Source: an uncultured Polyangiaceae bacterium
GTDB taxonomy: Bacteria; Myxococcota_A; Polyangia; Polyangiales; Houyiibacteriaceae
Assembly: GCA_947259605.1 (NCBI GenBank)
Contig: CAMYMX010000238.1
Coordinates: 1-6,092 of the forward strand
Reading direction: 5' to 3'
DNA: 6,092 nt
The position numbers were made by a program, and so were the translations under genes. Of this stretch, positions 1 through 6,092 are shown piece by piece; the stretch's first letter is position 1; every line of letters starts with the position of its first letter. Below the pieces are notes generated by a model. It saw only the letters and a program-made list of their open reading frames with translations, did not search any database and was not told the DNA's origin.

Positions 1-22
1 AAAAGGGGACTGTCCCCTTTTT
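1..22. repeat. Palindrome with A/T-rich ends (REP-like element or bidirectional terminator)
   Basis: Two 10-base arms, AAAAGGGGAC (1-10) and GTCCCCTTTT (12-21), are perfect reverse complements around a single T at 11, and one more T follows at 22. As RNA, either strand gives a GC-rich stem followed by a run of U, so it could end transcription in both directions. With a one-base centre the real loop must open to at least three bases. From memory, very similar GGGGAC/GTCCCC palindromes are scattered between genes in many deltaproteobacterial and metagenomic genomes, in some cases near IS200-like (Y1/RAYT) transposases. That would make it a dispersed repeat, but only one copy is visible here and the element is at the window edge. 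The structure is certain; the role is inferred. Confidence 0.6.
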
Positions 23-72
23 CGAAGGGTTAAGTTGTACACGGCGGGGGGTTGGGGCTTTAGGCTTGGATT

Positions 73-1587
73 GTGAGTGATTTGAAGGGCGAGATCTTGG
101 GGCGGTTGCGCGATGAGATCGGAACGATCGACAAGGACGCTCCGGAGGCGGTCGCCCTGTTGTATCCGAGCCCGTATCGCGTCGGAATGTCGTCACTCGG
201 CTATCAGACCATCTATCGCTCGATCAATGCGACGGAGGGTCGGGCCGCCCACCGGGCATTTCTGCCAGACGATCTCGACGCGTGGCGGCAGTCACGCGCC
301 CCGCTCGTGACGCATGAGAAGCTGCGACCGGTCTCCGACTACCCGGTCATCGCAGTTTCGGTGGCCTATGAAACCGAGCTAGCCGGCCTGATTCAGTGCC
401 TGGAGCTGGCGGGCATCCCGCCGCTTGCTGAAGACCGGAGCGAGCAGCATCCGTTCATCCTTGCCGGCGGGCCACTGACCTTCAGCAATCCGCTTCCGCT
501 TGCGCCGTTCGTCGACGCTGTCGTCATGGGTGAAGCAGACCAGTCGGTGCACGACGTCCTCGGCGTGATCTTCGGGTCGGATTCCAGAGACAGCGCCATG
601 CGGAGCCTGTCCGCCCACCCCCACGTATTCGTCCCGAGCGCGCACGGCGATATGCTGCCGCCCATCGACAAGGCCGACAGCGACACCCTCCCCGCCTACT
701 CGCAGATCATCACGCCACACACCGAGCTCCGGAACATGTTCCTGATCGAGCCGGAGCGCGGATGTCACCGCGGCTGTACTTATTGTGTGATGCGCCGCTC
801 CACGAACGACGGAATGCGCATCGTAAAGATGGACCGCATCCTGTCGTTGATTCCCGACGCGGCCAAACGCGTGGGTCTGGTGGGTGCAGCCACCACCGAC
901 CACCCCCAGATCGCAGACATCGTCAATGCTCTCGTAGACTCGGGACGGGAGGTCGGTCTGTCTTCCCTGCGGGCGGATCGCCTGACCGACGAGCTCGTTG
1001 CCGCCCTTCGCAGAGGCGGCCATCGCGTGCTCACCACCGCGAGCGACGGTGCCAGCCAGCGCATGCGCGACATCATTCAACGCAAGACCAGCGAAGCGCA
1101 ACTCCGTCAGGCCGCGGAGCTCGCGCGACGCCATGGAATGAAGCGTCTCAAGCTCTATGTCATGGTCGGCCTTCCCGAAGAAACCGACGAGGACATCGAC
1201 GAGCTCATCGAATTTGGAGCAGAGCTGTCTTCACTGATTCCCCTCTCGCTCGGCGTGGCGCCCTTCGTCGCGAAGCGAAACACGCCGCTCGATGGCACTC
1301 CATTCGCAGGCATGCCCCTGGTCGAGGCGCGGCTTCGTCGTCTGCGTCGTGGGGTTCGAGGCCGCGTCGAGCTGCGCGCGACCAGCGCCCGCTGGGCCTG
1401 GGTGGAATACGTGCTGGCGCAGGGAGGCCGCGCCGAAGGCCGGGCCGTGCTCGACGCCGTGCGTGCGGGAGGCCGATTCTCCGATTGGAAGCGAGCCTTC
1501 AACGCGCTCCCCGAAGAGCGCCCCCGCCGACTTCTCGTTCGTCCGGGCGACCGCCTGGGCCGCGCGCCAGCGCCGGCTAGCTCATGA
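73..1587 (+). CDS. Radical SAM protein with degenerate B12-binding-like N-terminal domain (TIGR03960-like, function unknown)
   Basis: 504 residues, probably cytoplasmic, with no signal peptide or membrane segment. Residues 28-160 look like the cobalamin-binding-like domain of this family, with GMSSLG (38-43), AGGP (131-134) and VMGEAD (151-156). The D-x-H-x-x-G cobalamin motif is not intact: the matching stretch is S33-x-Y35-x-x-G38, so the histidine ligand is missing. The radical SAM core follows, with the [4Fe-4S] motif C231-x3-C235-x2-C238, an ASDGASQRMRD segment (323-333) in place of the usual PEAGSxRLR strand, and KLYVMVGLPEETDED (360-374). The C-terminal part (about 445-480) resembles the short end region of the TIGR03960 uncharacterised radical SAM family. 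There is no TRAM domain, which argues against a methylthiotransferase. Start: an in-frame TAG at 61-63 leaves GTG at 73 as the first usual start, with weak AGG at 62-64. The substrate is unknown and the convergent nuo genes give no clue. Family call fairly sure; function not known. Confidence 0.85.
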   Translation: MSDLKGEILGRLRDEIGTIDKDAPEAVALLYPSPYRVGMSSLGYQTIYRSINATEGRAAHRAFLPDDLDAWRQSRAPLVTHEKLRPVSDYPVIAVSVAYETELAGLIQCLELAGIPPLAEDRSEQHPFILAGGPLTFSNPLPLAPFVDAVVMGEADQSVHDVLGVIFGSDSRDSAMRSLSAHPHVFVPSAHGDMLPPIDKADSDTLPAYSQIITPHTELRNMFLIEPERGCHRGCTYCVMRRSTNDGMRIVKMDRILSLIPDAAKRVGLVGAATTDHPQIADIVNALVDSGREVGLSSLRADRLTDELVAALRRGGHRVLTTASDGASQRMRDIIQRKTSEAQLRQAAELARRHGMKRLKLYVMVGLPEETDEDIDELIEFGAELSSLIPLSLGVAPFVAKRNTPLDGTPFAGMPLVEARLRRLRRGVRGRVELRATSARWAWVEYVLAQGGRAEGRAVLDAVRAGGRFSDWKRAFNALPEERPRRLLVRPGDRLGRAPAPASS

Positions 1588-3058
1588 AGCTCGACGCCGC
1601 GGATACGGCCCAGTCGAGATAGCGGCCGGGCGTGACACCCATTTTGACGACGTAGTACCCGGCCAGGACGAGCGCGGCGACCACATAGACGGATTGCATC
1701 GGGACCGCGATTGGCTGTCCCTCTTCCGGCTCGCGCATGTACAGGTACACAATGACTTTGAGGTAGTAGTAGGCGCCCACCGCGCTTGCGAGGACGCCGA
1801 GGACCGCGAGCCAGACCATCGGCCCGCCCGCCTGCACCGCGGCGCTGAAGACGTAGTACTTGCCAAAGAAGCCTGCAGTGGGCGGCATACCGAGCAGCGA
1901 CAGAACGCCAATGGCGAACGAAACCGCGACGATCGGATGTCGACGACCGGCGCCCGCGAGGTCTTCGTAGCTGACGGCTTCCTTGCCTTTAGACCCCATC
2001 AAAATCAGAGAGCCGAAGGCGAGCACGTTCGAGACGGTGTACGCGGCGATGTAGAAGAGCACCGAGCTCACGGCGAACGAACCTACTTCATGGACTGCCG
2101 CGAAGCCGACGAGGATGTAGCCCGCATGCGCGACCGAAGAATAGGCCAGCATGCGCTTGACGCTCGACTGAGCGAGCGCGGCAAGGTTGCCGTAGACCAT
2201 CGTCGCAATCGCGAGCAGGACGATGACGGGCGTCCAGCCCGTATAGAGGCCCATGCTCACCGGGTCGCCGAACGCGCCGACCAAGACGCGAAGCAGGGCA
2301 GCCACCGCAGCCGCTTTCACCGCCACCGACATGAACGTGGTAACCGGCGTGGCGGCGCCCTCGTACGAATCGGGCACCCACATGTGGAAAGGCACCGCGC
2401 CGACTTTGAACGCCAGGCCGACGATCAGCATGACCAGAGCCAATACGGCGAGTATCGGGTCGGCGTCCCCTGCGGCGACGACTTCCCGGATGCCGGCGAG
2501 ATCGGTGTGGGCGGTCGCCCCGTAGAGCAAGGCGCTTCCAAAGAGCAGAATCGCAGCTGCAAAGGAGCCCAAGAGAAAATACTTCACCGCGCCCTCGACC
2601 GCGCGGGCACTGGTCCGGCGGTAAGCGACCAGGGCGTAGGCGCCCAGGGACATCGTCTCGAGCCCGAGGAAAATGCTCAGCAAATCAACGGCGCGGGCGA
2701 GCACCATGGCGCCAAACGCCGTGAAGATGATGAGCACGTAGAACTCGCCTCGCTCGAGGCCGTGCTCGCGAAGATAGCCCCCTGCAAGCAGCGCAGAGAG
2801 GCCGGCGCCGACGCAAATGACGACATCGAAGAACAAGCCGAGTCTATCGACGGCGAGGTAACGCGTGACGAGCTCTGGAGCCGCGGGAACGTCTCCGCTG
2901 ACGAGCATGGAGCCCGCGAGGGCGGCTCCTGCGAAGAGCGAGGCTGCCGTGACCAGAGCGAGCTCGGATCGCTCCGTGCTGAAGGCATCGACGAGCATGA
3001 TCGCCAACCCGGCGCCGACGAGCAGCAGCAGAGGCGATACTCCCATGAGGGCACTCAT
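1577..3058 (-). CDS. nuoN: NADH-quinone oxidoreductase subunit N (NuoN)
   Basis: 493 residues, about 14 membrane helices. This is the antiporter-like subunit of complex I nearest the quinone-side subunits in the membrane arm; it carries one of the proton pathways driven by NADH-to-quinone electron transfer. Expected polar channel residues are present: E134 in LGLETMSLG, K159 in GAVKYFLLG, K218 in LAFKVGAVPFH, K248 in MSVAVKAA and K400 in GFFGK. They match known E. coli NuoN residues (K158, K217, K247, K395) closely in position. MWVPDSYEGAATPVT (226-240) is a family signature. Length is normal (E. coli about 485). The reading frame stays open upstream to an ATG at 3259, but that stretch overlaps nuoM and is not membrane-like. 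The ATG at 3058 has GGAGG 7 bases upstream and starts with a hydrophobic helix, so it is preferred; Met5 (3046) is a less likely alternative. It follows nuoM through an ATGA overlap and is the last visible gene of the operon. Its stop lies inside the 3' end of the opposing radical SAM gene. Confidence 0.97.
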   Translation of the reverse strand: MSALMGVSPLLLLVGAGLAIMLVDAFSTERSELALVTAASLFAGAALAGSMLVSGDVPAAPELVTRYLAVDRLGLFFDVVICVGAGLSALLAGGYLREHGLERGEFYVLIIFTAFGAMVLARAVDLLSIFLGLETMSLGAYALVAYRRTSARAVEGAVKYFLLGSFAAAILLFGSALLYGATAHTDLAGIREVVAAGDADPILAVLALVMLIVGLAFKVGAVPFHMWVPDSYEGAATPVTTFMSVAVKAAAVAALLRVLVGAFGDPVSMGLYTGWTPVIVLLAIATMVYGNLAALAQSSVKRMLAYSSVAHAGYILVGFAAVHEVGSFAVSSVLFYIAAYTVSNVLAFGSLILMGSKGKEAVSYEDLAGAGRRHPIVAVSFAIGVLSLLGMPPTAGFFGKYYVFSAAVQAGGPMVWLAVLGVLASAVGAYYYLKVIVYLYMREPEEGQPIAVPMQSVYVVAALVLAGYYVVKMGVTPGRYLDWAVSAASSFMS

Positions 3059-4683
3059 CGCGCCGCCTCCTCGTCGATCGGCGTAGCAATCGCGAGACCA
3101 CGCGCCGCTTCGAGCTTGAGCTTCAGCTCGTCGAGGTCGATCAGATGCGGCTCGGTGGTCCGGCGCCCCTCGTAGTACCGGACGGTGAAGTCCGACACGA
3201 AGGCGTCCACCGAGGGGTTCATCTTGTCGAGGAAGAATTTGGGATAAAGACCGATCCAAAACACCATCGCCAGGAGCGGCAGCAGCGATAGGACCTCACG
3301 TCGATTGAGATCGCTCAGCGATTCGTTTTCGCTATGCACGACCTTGCCCCAAAAAATGCGGAGCACCGCATGCAACATGTACACGGCGGCGAAAATGACG
3401 CCAGTCGCCGCGAGCAACGTCATGACGAACCAGGACGTGCCGAAGCCGATCGACGAACGGGAGAAAAATGAGCCTGCCAAGATCATGAATTCGCCGACGA
3501 AACCGTTCGTTCCGGGAAGCCCGATCGAGCTCATCGTGATGATGACGAAGAACAAGGCGTACCAGGGCATCACCTTCGCGAGCCCGCCGAAGTCGTCGAG
3601 CAGGCGCGAGTGCCGGCGATCATAAATGGCGCCGACCAGGAGGAAGAGCGCGCCGGTCGAGATGCCATGGTTGATCATCTGCAGCATGGCGCCCGAGATG
3701 CCGTTTCGGTTCATAGCGAAGAGCCCCAGCAGGATGAATCCCATATGGCTGACGGAGCTGTACGCGACGAGCTTCTTCAAATCGCGCTGCACCCAGGCCG
3801 CGTAGGCGCCGTAGATGATTCCGAAAACGCCGAGACCGGCCAGGACGGGGCCGATGACCTGACTGGCCACCGGGAACAAGGGCATCGCGAAACGGATGAA
3901 GCCATAAATACCGAGCTTAAGCAGGACCGCCGCCAGGATCACCGAGCCGCCGGTGGGCGCCTGGACGTGCGCGTCGGGCAACCAGGTGTGGAACGGGAAC
4001 ATCGGAACCTTGATCGCGAAGGCCAAGGCAAATGCGGAGAACAGGAGGTACTGCGGCATGGCCGGTAAGACCAGGGTAGAAAGTTCCTGCAAATCGAAGC
4101 TGTAGTGTCCGGCCAGCTGCTTGTAGCTCGCGACGACGTACAGGATCGCCACGAGCATCAGCAAGCTGCCCACCATCGTGTAGATGAAAAACTTCACCGC
4201 TGCGTAGACGCGGTCCTTGCCACCCCAGACGCCGATGATGAGGTACATCGGCACCAGCATCAGCTCCCAAAACACGTAGAACAGGAAGAGGTCGAGGGCG
4301 ACGAACGCGCCGAGCATGCCGAGCTCGAGCAGCAGGAAAGAAAATGCGTACTCTTTGACGCGGGTCGTAATGCTGCCCCAAGACGCGTACAGCGCGATGG
4401 GCGAGAGCAAGGTGGTGAGAATTACGAGCCAGAGAGAAAGGCCGTCGACGCCGACCTTGTACGAGATGCCGAACGACTCGACCCAGGACATCTGCTCGAC
4501 GAGCAGGTACCCGGCTTCCGAATAATCAGCGAAGATCAGCCGAAGGCTCAGAACGAACTCAACGAGCATGGCGCCGATCGAAAACCGCCGAACCGTCCCC
4601 TCCCAGGTTCGAGGAAGGAGAAGCACCACCACGGCGCTAATCGCAGGGATGGCCAGGAGCCAGCTGAGGTAATGGGTCGTCAT
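3055..4683 (-). CDS. nuoM: NADH-quinone oxidoreductase subunit M (NuoM)
   Basis: 542 residues, about 14 membrane helices. This is the middle antiporter-like proton-pumping subunit of the complex I membrane arm, between NuoL and NuoN. Visible channel residues are E140 in YVFWELMLVPMY, K164 in AAVKFFIY, K225 in AIKVPMFPFHTWLPDAH, K256 in VLLKLGIYG and E398 in GFVGEFM. A glutamate on helix 12, rather than the lysine of NuoL and NuoN, is the NuoM hallmark. H339 in MINHG and the LVAYSSVSHMGF segment (305-316) are also typical. The normal family sequence ends near residue 500. Residues 501-542 form an extra hydrophilic tail containing a possible amphipathic helix (LDELKLKLEAARGL), which makes the protein longer than E. 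coli NuoM (about 509). Start: ATG at 4683 with GAGG 7 bases upstream, overlapping the nuoL stop as ATGA. Its own TGA overlaps the nuoN start in the same way, so translational coupling is likely. Confidence 0.97.
   Translation of the reverse strand: MTTHYLSWLLAIPAISAVVVLLLPRTWEGTVRRFSIGAMLVEFVLSLRLIFADYSEAGYLLVEQMSWVESFGISYKVGVDGLSLWLVILTTLLSPIALYASWGSITTRVKEYAFSFLLLELGMLGAFVALDLFLFYVFWELMLVPMYLIIGVWGGKDRVYAAVKFFIYTMVGSLLMLVAILYVVASYKQLAGHYSFDLQELSTLVLPAMPQYLLFSAFALAFAIKVPMFPFHTWLPDAHVQAPTGGSVILAAVLLKLGIYGFIRFAMPLFPVASQVIGPVLAGLGVFGIIYGAYAAWVQRDLKKLVAYSSVSHMGFILLGLFAMNRNGISGAMLQMINHGISTGALFLLVGAIYDRRHSRLLDDFGGLAKVMPWYALFFVIITMSSIGLPGTNGFVGEFMILAGSFFSRSSIGFGTSWFVMTLLAATGVIFAAVYMLHAVLRIFWGKVVHSENESLSDLNRREVLSLLPLLAMVFWIGLYPKFFLDKMNPSVDAFVSDFTVRYYEGRRTTEPHLIDLDELKLKLEAARGLAIATPIDEEAAR
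3066..3070 (-). promoter_or_regulatory. Ribosome binding site of nuoN
   Basis: GGAGG lies 7 bases upstream of the ATG at 3058, inside the end of nuoM. It decides the nuoN start against the longer open frame reaching back to 3259. Confidence 0.8.
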
Positions 4684-6092
4684 CGGACCACCTCGTAACT
4701 GCGGGGCATCAGCAAGGCGTGGGAAGGAAGCTCCTCGAGCCAGAACGGCAAGGTGATCTCCTTGGTCGCACGACGCTGGTTGCCGAAGGCATTGCGTACC
4801 TCGACCGTCGCTTCGACGACGGGCCTGGTGACGACACGCGCGGGGCCGATACGGCCGTCCTTGCCCAGGGGCAGACGGAGCTCCTTGCTGCCGGCCAGCA
4901 AGGTCGGCGGATCTGGCCTCCGGAACACCAGGTCTCCTCCGTCTACCCGCACCTCGAAGCCTACATCATCCCGCCGAAGGGTTGCGGCGGGAGCCACAGC
5001 TTCGATCGGAAGCCGCACCCAGTCCTCGCCGACATCGATTCGTCGCTCGACCCCGGACCGGGCGTTCATGATGAACACCGCAACGCCACGGACGTCGCTT
5101 GTCTGGTACTCGAAGCTCGTCTCGGGGGCCTCCGCCCAGGTCGTTTCGAACTCACCATCAGAGTTGGCGTCCCATCGATACTCGTAGCCAAGCCCCAGCG
5201 GGGTCGTGAGCGCCACGTTGTTGCCGTCGAACGTGACTGCGATGTGCGAATGCGGCGACCAGAAGAAGGCTAGGACCGCAATTACACCCACGATCATCAC
5301 CGCACCGTACATTTGGACGACGCCGTTTTGCAGCCGGACGAAGATGCGACCGGCTTCACGCACGCCGAGGCTTGGGAGCTTCGTCATGAGCGCGTCGACG
5401 AAGGTCATGTCCGCGCGGCCCGCAACGGTCGCCACCTGCTTGATCGGGTTCACGATCGTCGCAGCGTAGAGCTCATCGATGCGCCACTTGTCGAACGCAA
5501 GCTCGAAGAGGCGCTTGGGCATCTTCTCTGCCAACGCGTCCGTGCTCTTGTTGCGGTAGAGCAGCCAAGCGGCGCTGATCCCGACGGCCATCGCGCCGAA
5601 CGCGAGGCCCGATGCGAGATTCACGATGTGCATCTCCTCGGGAACCGGCTGTCCGGCGACCGAGCTCTCCATCCAATGACCCCACCAACTGTAGAGATGC
5701 GTCCCCGTAATGGGGACCACGTGGGGAAGCCCGAGGAATCCGGCGAACAGTGCGCCGAGGCCGAGCACGACCAGTGGGATTGTCATGCTGGAAGGCGACT
5801 CGTGCGGATGCGCGTCGTAAGGATGGTCACCCGACTGGTCGGCGCTTCGATACTCACCGGTGAACGTGAGGAAGTAGAGCCGAAACATGTAGAAGGCGGT
5901 CATCACGGCGGCCAGCGTAAGGCCGATGAGGGTGAACCAACCGACGGCGTGTTGGAGCGAATCGTCGGGGCGGTAGATCTGGGCAGCCGCACCGAGGAGG
6001 ATCTCGTCTTTCGAGAAGAAGCCGCTGGTGAGCGGGAAGCCGGCGATCGCCAAGCAGCTCGCCAGGAACGTCCAGCGCGTGATCGGCAAGAT
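4680..6092 (-). CDS. nuoL: NADH-quinone oxidoreductase subunit L (NuoL), 5'-truncated by the window, with long C-terminal extension
   Basis: The last 470 codons of the distal antiporter-like proton-pumping subunit of complex I; the frame is open to the window edge. The first visible residues, LPITRWTFLA, lie just before transmembrane helix 12, so about 370 N-terminal residues are missing if the protein resembles E. coli NuoL. Numbering from the Leu at 6089: GFFSKDEIL contains K27, matching the helix-12 lysine (K399 in E. coli). A His-rich loop follows (80-97), then helices near 101-121 and 155-178. Residues about 183-250 match the long lateral helix HL that runs along NuoM and NuoN, including FDKWRIDELY. 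Helix 16 is at about 257-277. Normal NuoL ends near here. This one continues in frame for about 192 soluble residues to the TGA at 4680-4682, which overlaps the nuoM ATG. The full protein would be about 840 residues, against 613 in E. coli. The TTG at 6089 is an internal Leu codon, not a start. Confidence 0.96.
   Translation of the reverse strand: MLPITRWTFLASCLAIAGFPLTSGFFSKDEILLGAAAQIYRPDDSLQHAVGWFTLIGLTLAAVMTAFYMFRLYFLTFTGEYRSADQSGDHPYDAHPHESPSSMTIPLVVLGLGALFAGFLGLPHVVPITGTHLYSWWGHWMESSVAGQPVPEEMHIVNLASGLAFGAMAVGISAAWLLYRNKSTDALAEKMPKRLFELAFDKWRIDELYAATIVNPIKQVATVAGRADMTFVDALMTKLPSLGVREAGRIFVRLQNGVVQMYGAVMIVGVIAVLAFFWSPHSHIAVTFDGNNVALTTPLGLGYEYRWDANSDGEFETTWAEAPETSFEYQTSDVRGVAVFIMNARSGVERRIDVGEDWVRLPIEAVAPAATLRRDDVGFEVRVDGGDLVFRRPDPPTLLAGSKELRLPLGKDGRIGPARVVTRPVVEATVEVRNAFGNQRRATKEITLPFWLEELPSHALLMPRSYEVVR
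4683..5258 (-). other. C-terminal soluble extension of NuoL, PKD/Ig-like, predicted periplasmic
   Basis: About 192 residues follow the last membrane helix of NuoL. The first half (residues 278-355, counted from the Leu at 6089) has the look of a PKD/Ig-like beta domain: YEYRWDANSDGEFETTW, then a FEY strand and a hydrophobic VAVFIMNA strand. D307-x-N309-x-D311-G312 resembles a calcium-binding loop. The second half (356-469) is rich in alternating beta-type residues and ends with a similar VEVRNAFGNQRR strand, which suggests a second domain. No membrane segment is seen. In known complex I structures the antiporter-like subunits start and end on the periplasmic side, so this part should face the periplasm. 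The sequence shows an in-frame extension; the domain type is a pattern-based guess and the role is unknown. Confidence 0.65.
4691..4694 (-). promoter_or_regulatory. Ribosome binding site of nuoM
   Basis: GAGG (within GAGGTGG) lies 7 bases upstream of the nuoM ATG at 4683, inside the last codons of nuoL. It supports this start and fits re-initiation by ribosomes ending nuoL at the ATGA overlap. Confidence 0.75.

Noticed and set aside
379..1134. 251-codon minus-strand open frame opposite the radical SAM gene
   Set aside because: Antisense to the region holding the radical SAM cysteine motif, with no recognisable domain; the plus-strand frame is clearly the coding one.
1292..3175. 627-codon plus-strand open frame over the end of the radical SAM gene and all of nuoN
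   Set aside because: It is a shadow. Its Arg/His/Asp/Glu-rich, repetitive composition is what antisense reading of GC-rich membrane-protein codons gives, it resembles no family, and it lies opposite an unmistakable nuoN.
3059..3259. Upstream extension of nuoN to the ATG at 3259
   Set aside because: The extra 67 residues overlap nuoM, are Arg-rich and not membrane-like. The ATG at 3058 has a strong Shine-Dalgarno sequence and the expected first helix.
4105..4698. 197-codon plus-strand open frame opposite the 5' part of nuoM
   Set aside because: Low-complexity charged composition (E, Q, H, D, R) that mirrors hydrophobic codons on the other strand; no domain.
5701..5717. Inverted repeat GTCCCC-5 bases-GGGGAC inside nuoL
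   Set aside because: Its arms resemble the palindrome at the left edge but are in the opposite order, there is no T-run, and it encodes an ordinary loop of NuoL. It is most likely chance.
6087..6089. TTG as the start of nuoL
   Set aside because: The codon falls in the middle of the conserved antiporter core and the frame is open to the window edge, so it is an internal Leu of a truncated gene.

Overview
This is a GC-rich window (roughly 60% by eye) carrying the distal end of a respiratory complex I operon on the minus strand, nuoL (partial), nuoM and nuoN, and one plus-strand gene for an uncharacterised radical SAM protein. The proteins resemble those of high-GC Proteobacteria or Myxococcota-type (former deltaproteobacterial) bacteria. 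That placement is a soft inference from protein style and from the palindrome at the left edge; there is no rRNA or other marker to settle it.

Layout, left to right. Bases 1-22 hold a near-perfect palindrome with A-rich and T-rich ends. A radical SAM gene follows at 73-1587 (+), with a GTG start. Its 3' end overlaps the 3' end of nuoN by 11 bases, so the two transcription units converge with no spacer. The minus strand then reads from right to left: nuoL (6092 to 4680, 5' end outside the window), nuoM (4683 to 3055) and nuoN (3058 to 1577). Both internal junctions are 4-base ATGA stop/start overlaps, each with a good Shine-Dalgarno sequence 7 bases upstream of the next start. This indicates a tightly coupled operon in the usual nuoL-M-N order.

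NuoL, NuoM and NuoN are the three antiporter-like proton-translocating subunits of the membrane arm of NADH:quinone oxidoreductase. The channel lysines and glutamates are all present where they can be seen, so the pump looks functional. The main oddity is in NuoL. After the normal last membrane helix it continues for about 192 residues as a soluble, beta-rich, PKD/Ig-like region with a calcium-loop-like DxNxDG motif, predicted to lie in the periplasm. NuoM also has a hydrophilic C-terminal tail of about 40 residues on the same predicted side.

No tRNA, rRNA, CRISPR array, insertion sequence or gene-free stretch over 300 bases was seen. Apart from the NuoL extension, the palindrome and the uncharacterised radical SAM protein, this is ordinary core-genome sequence. 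I found no convincing new multi-gene system.
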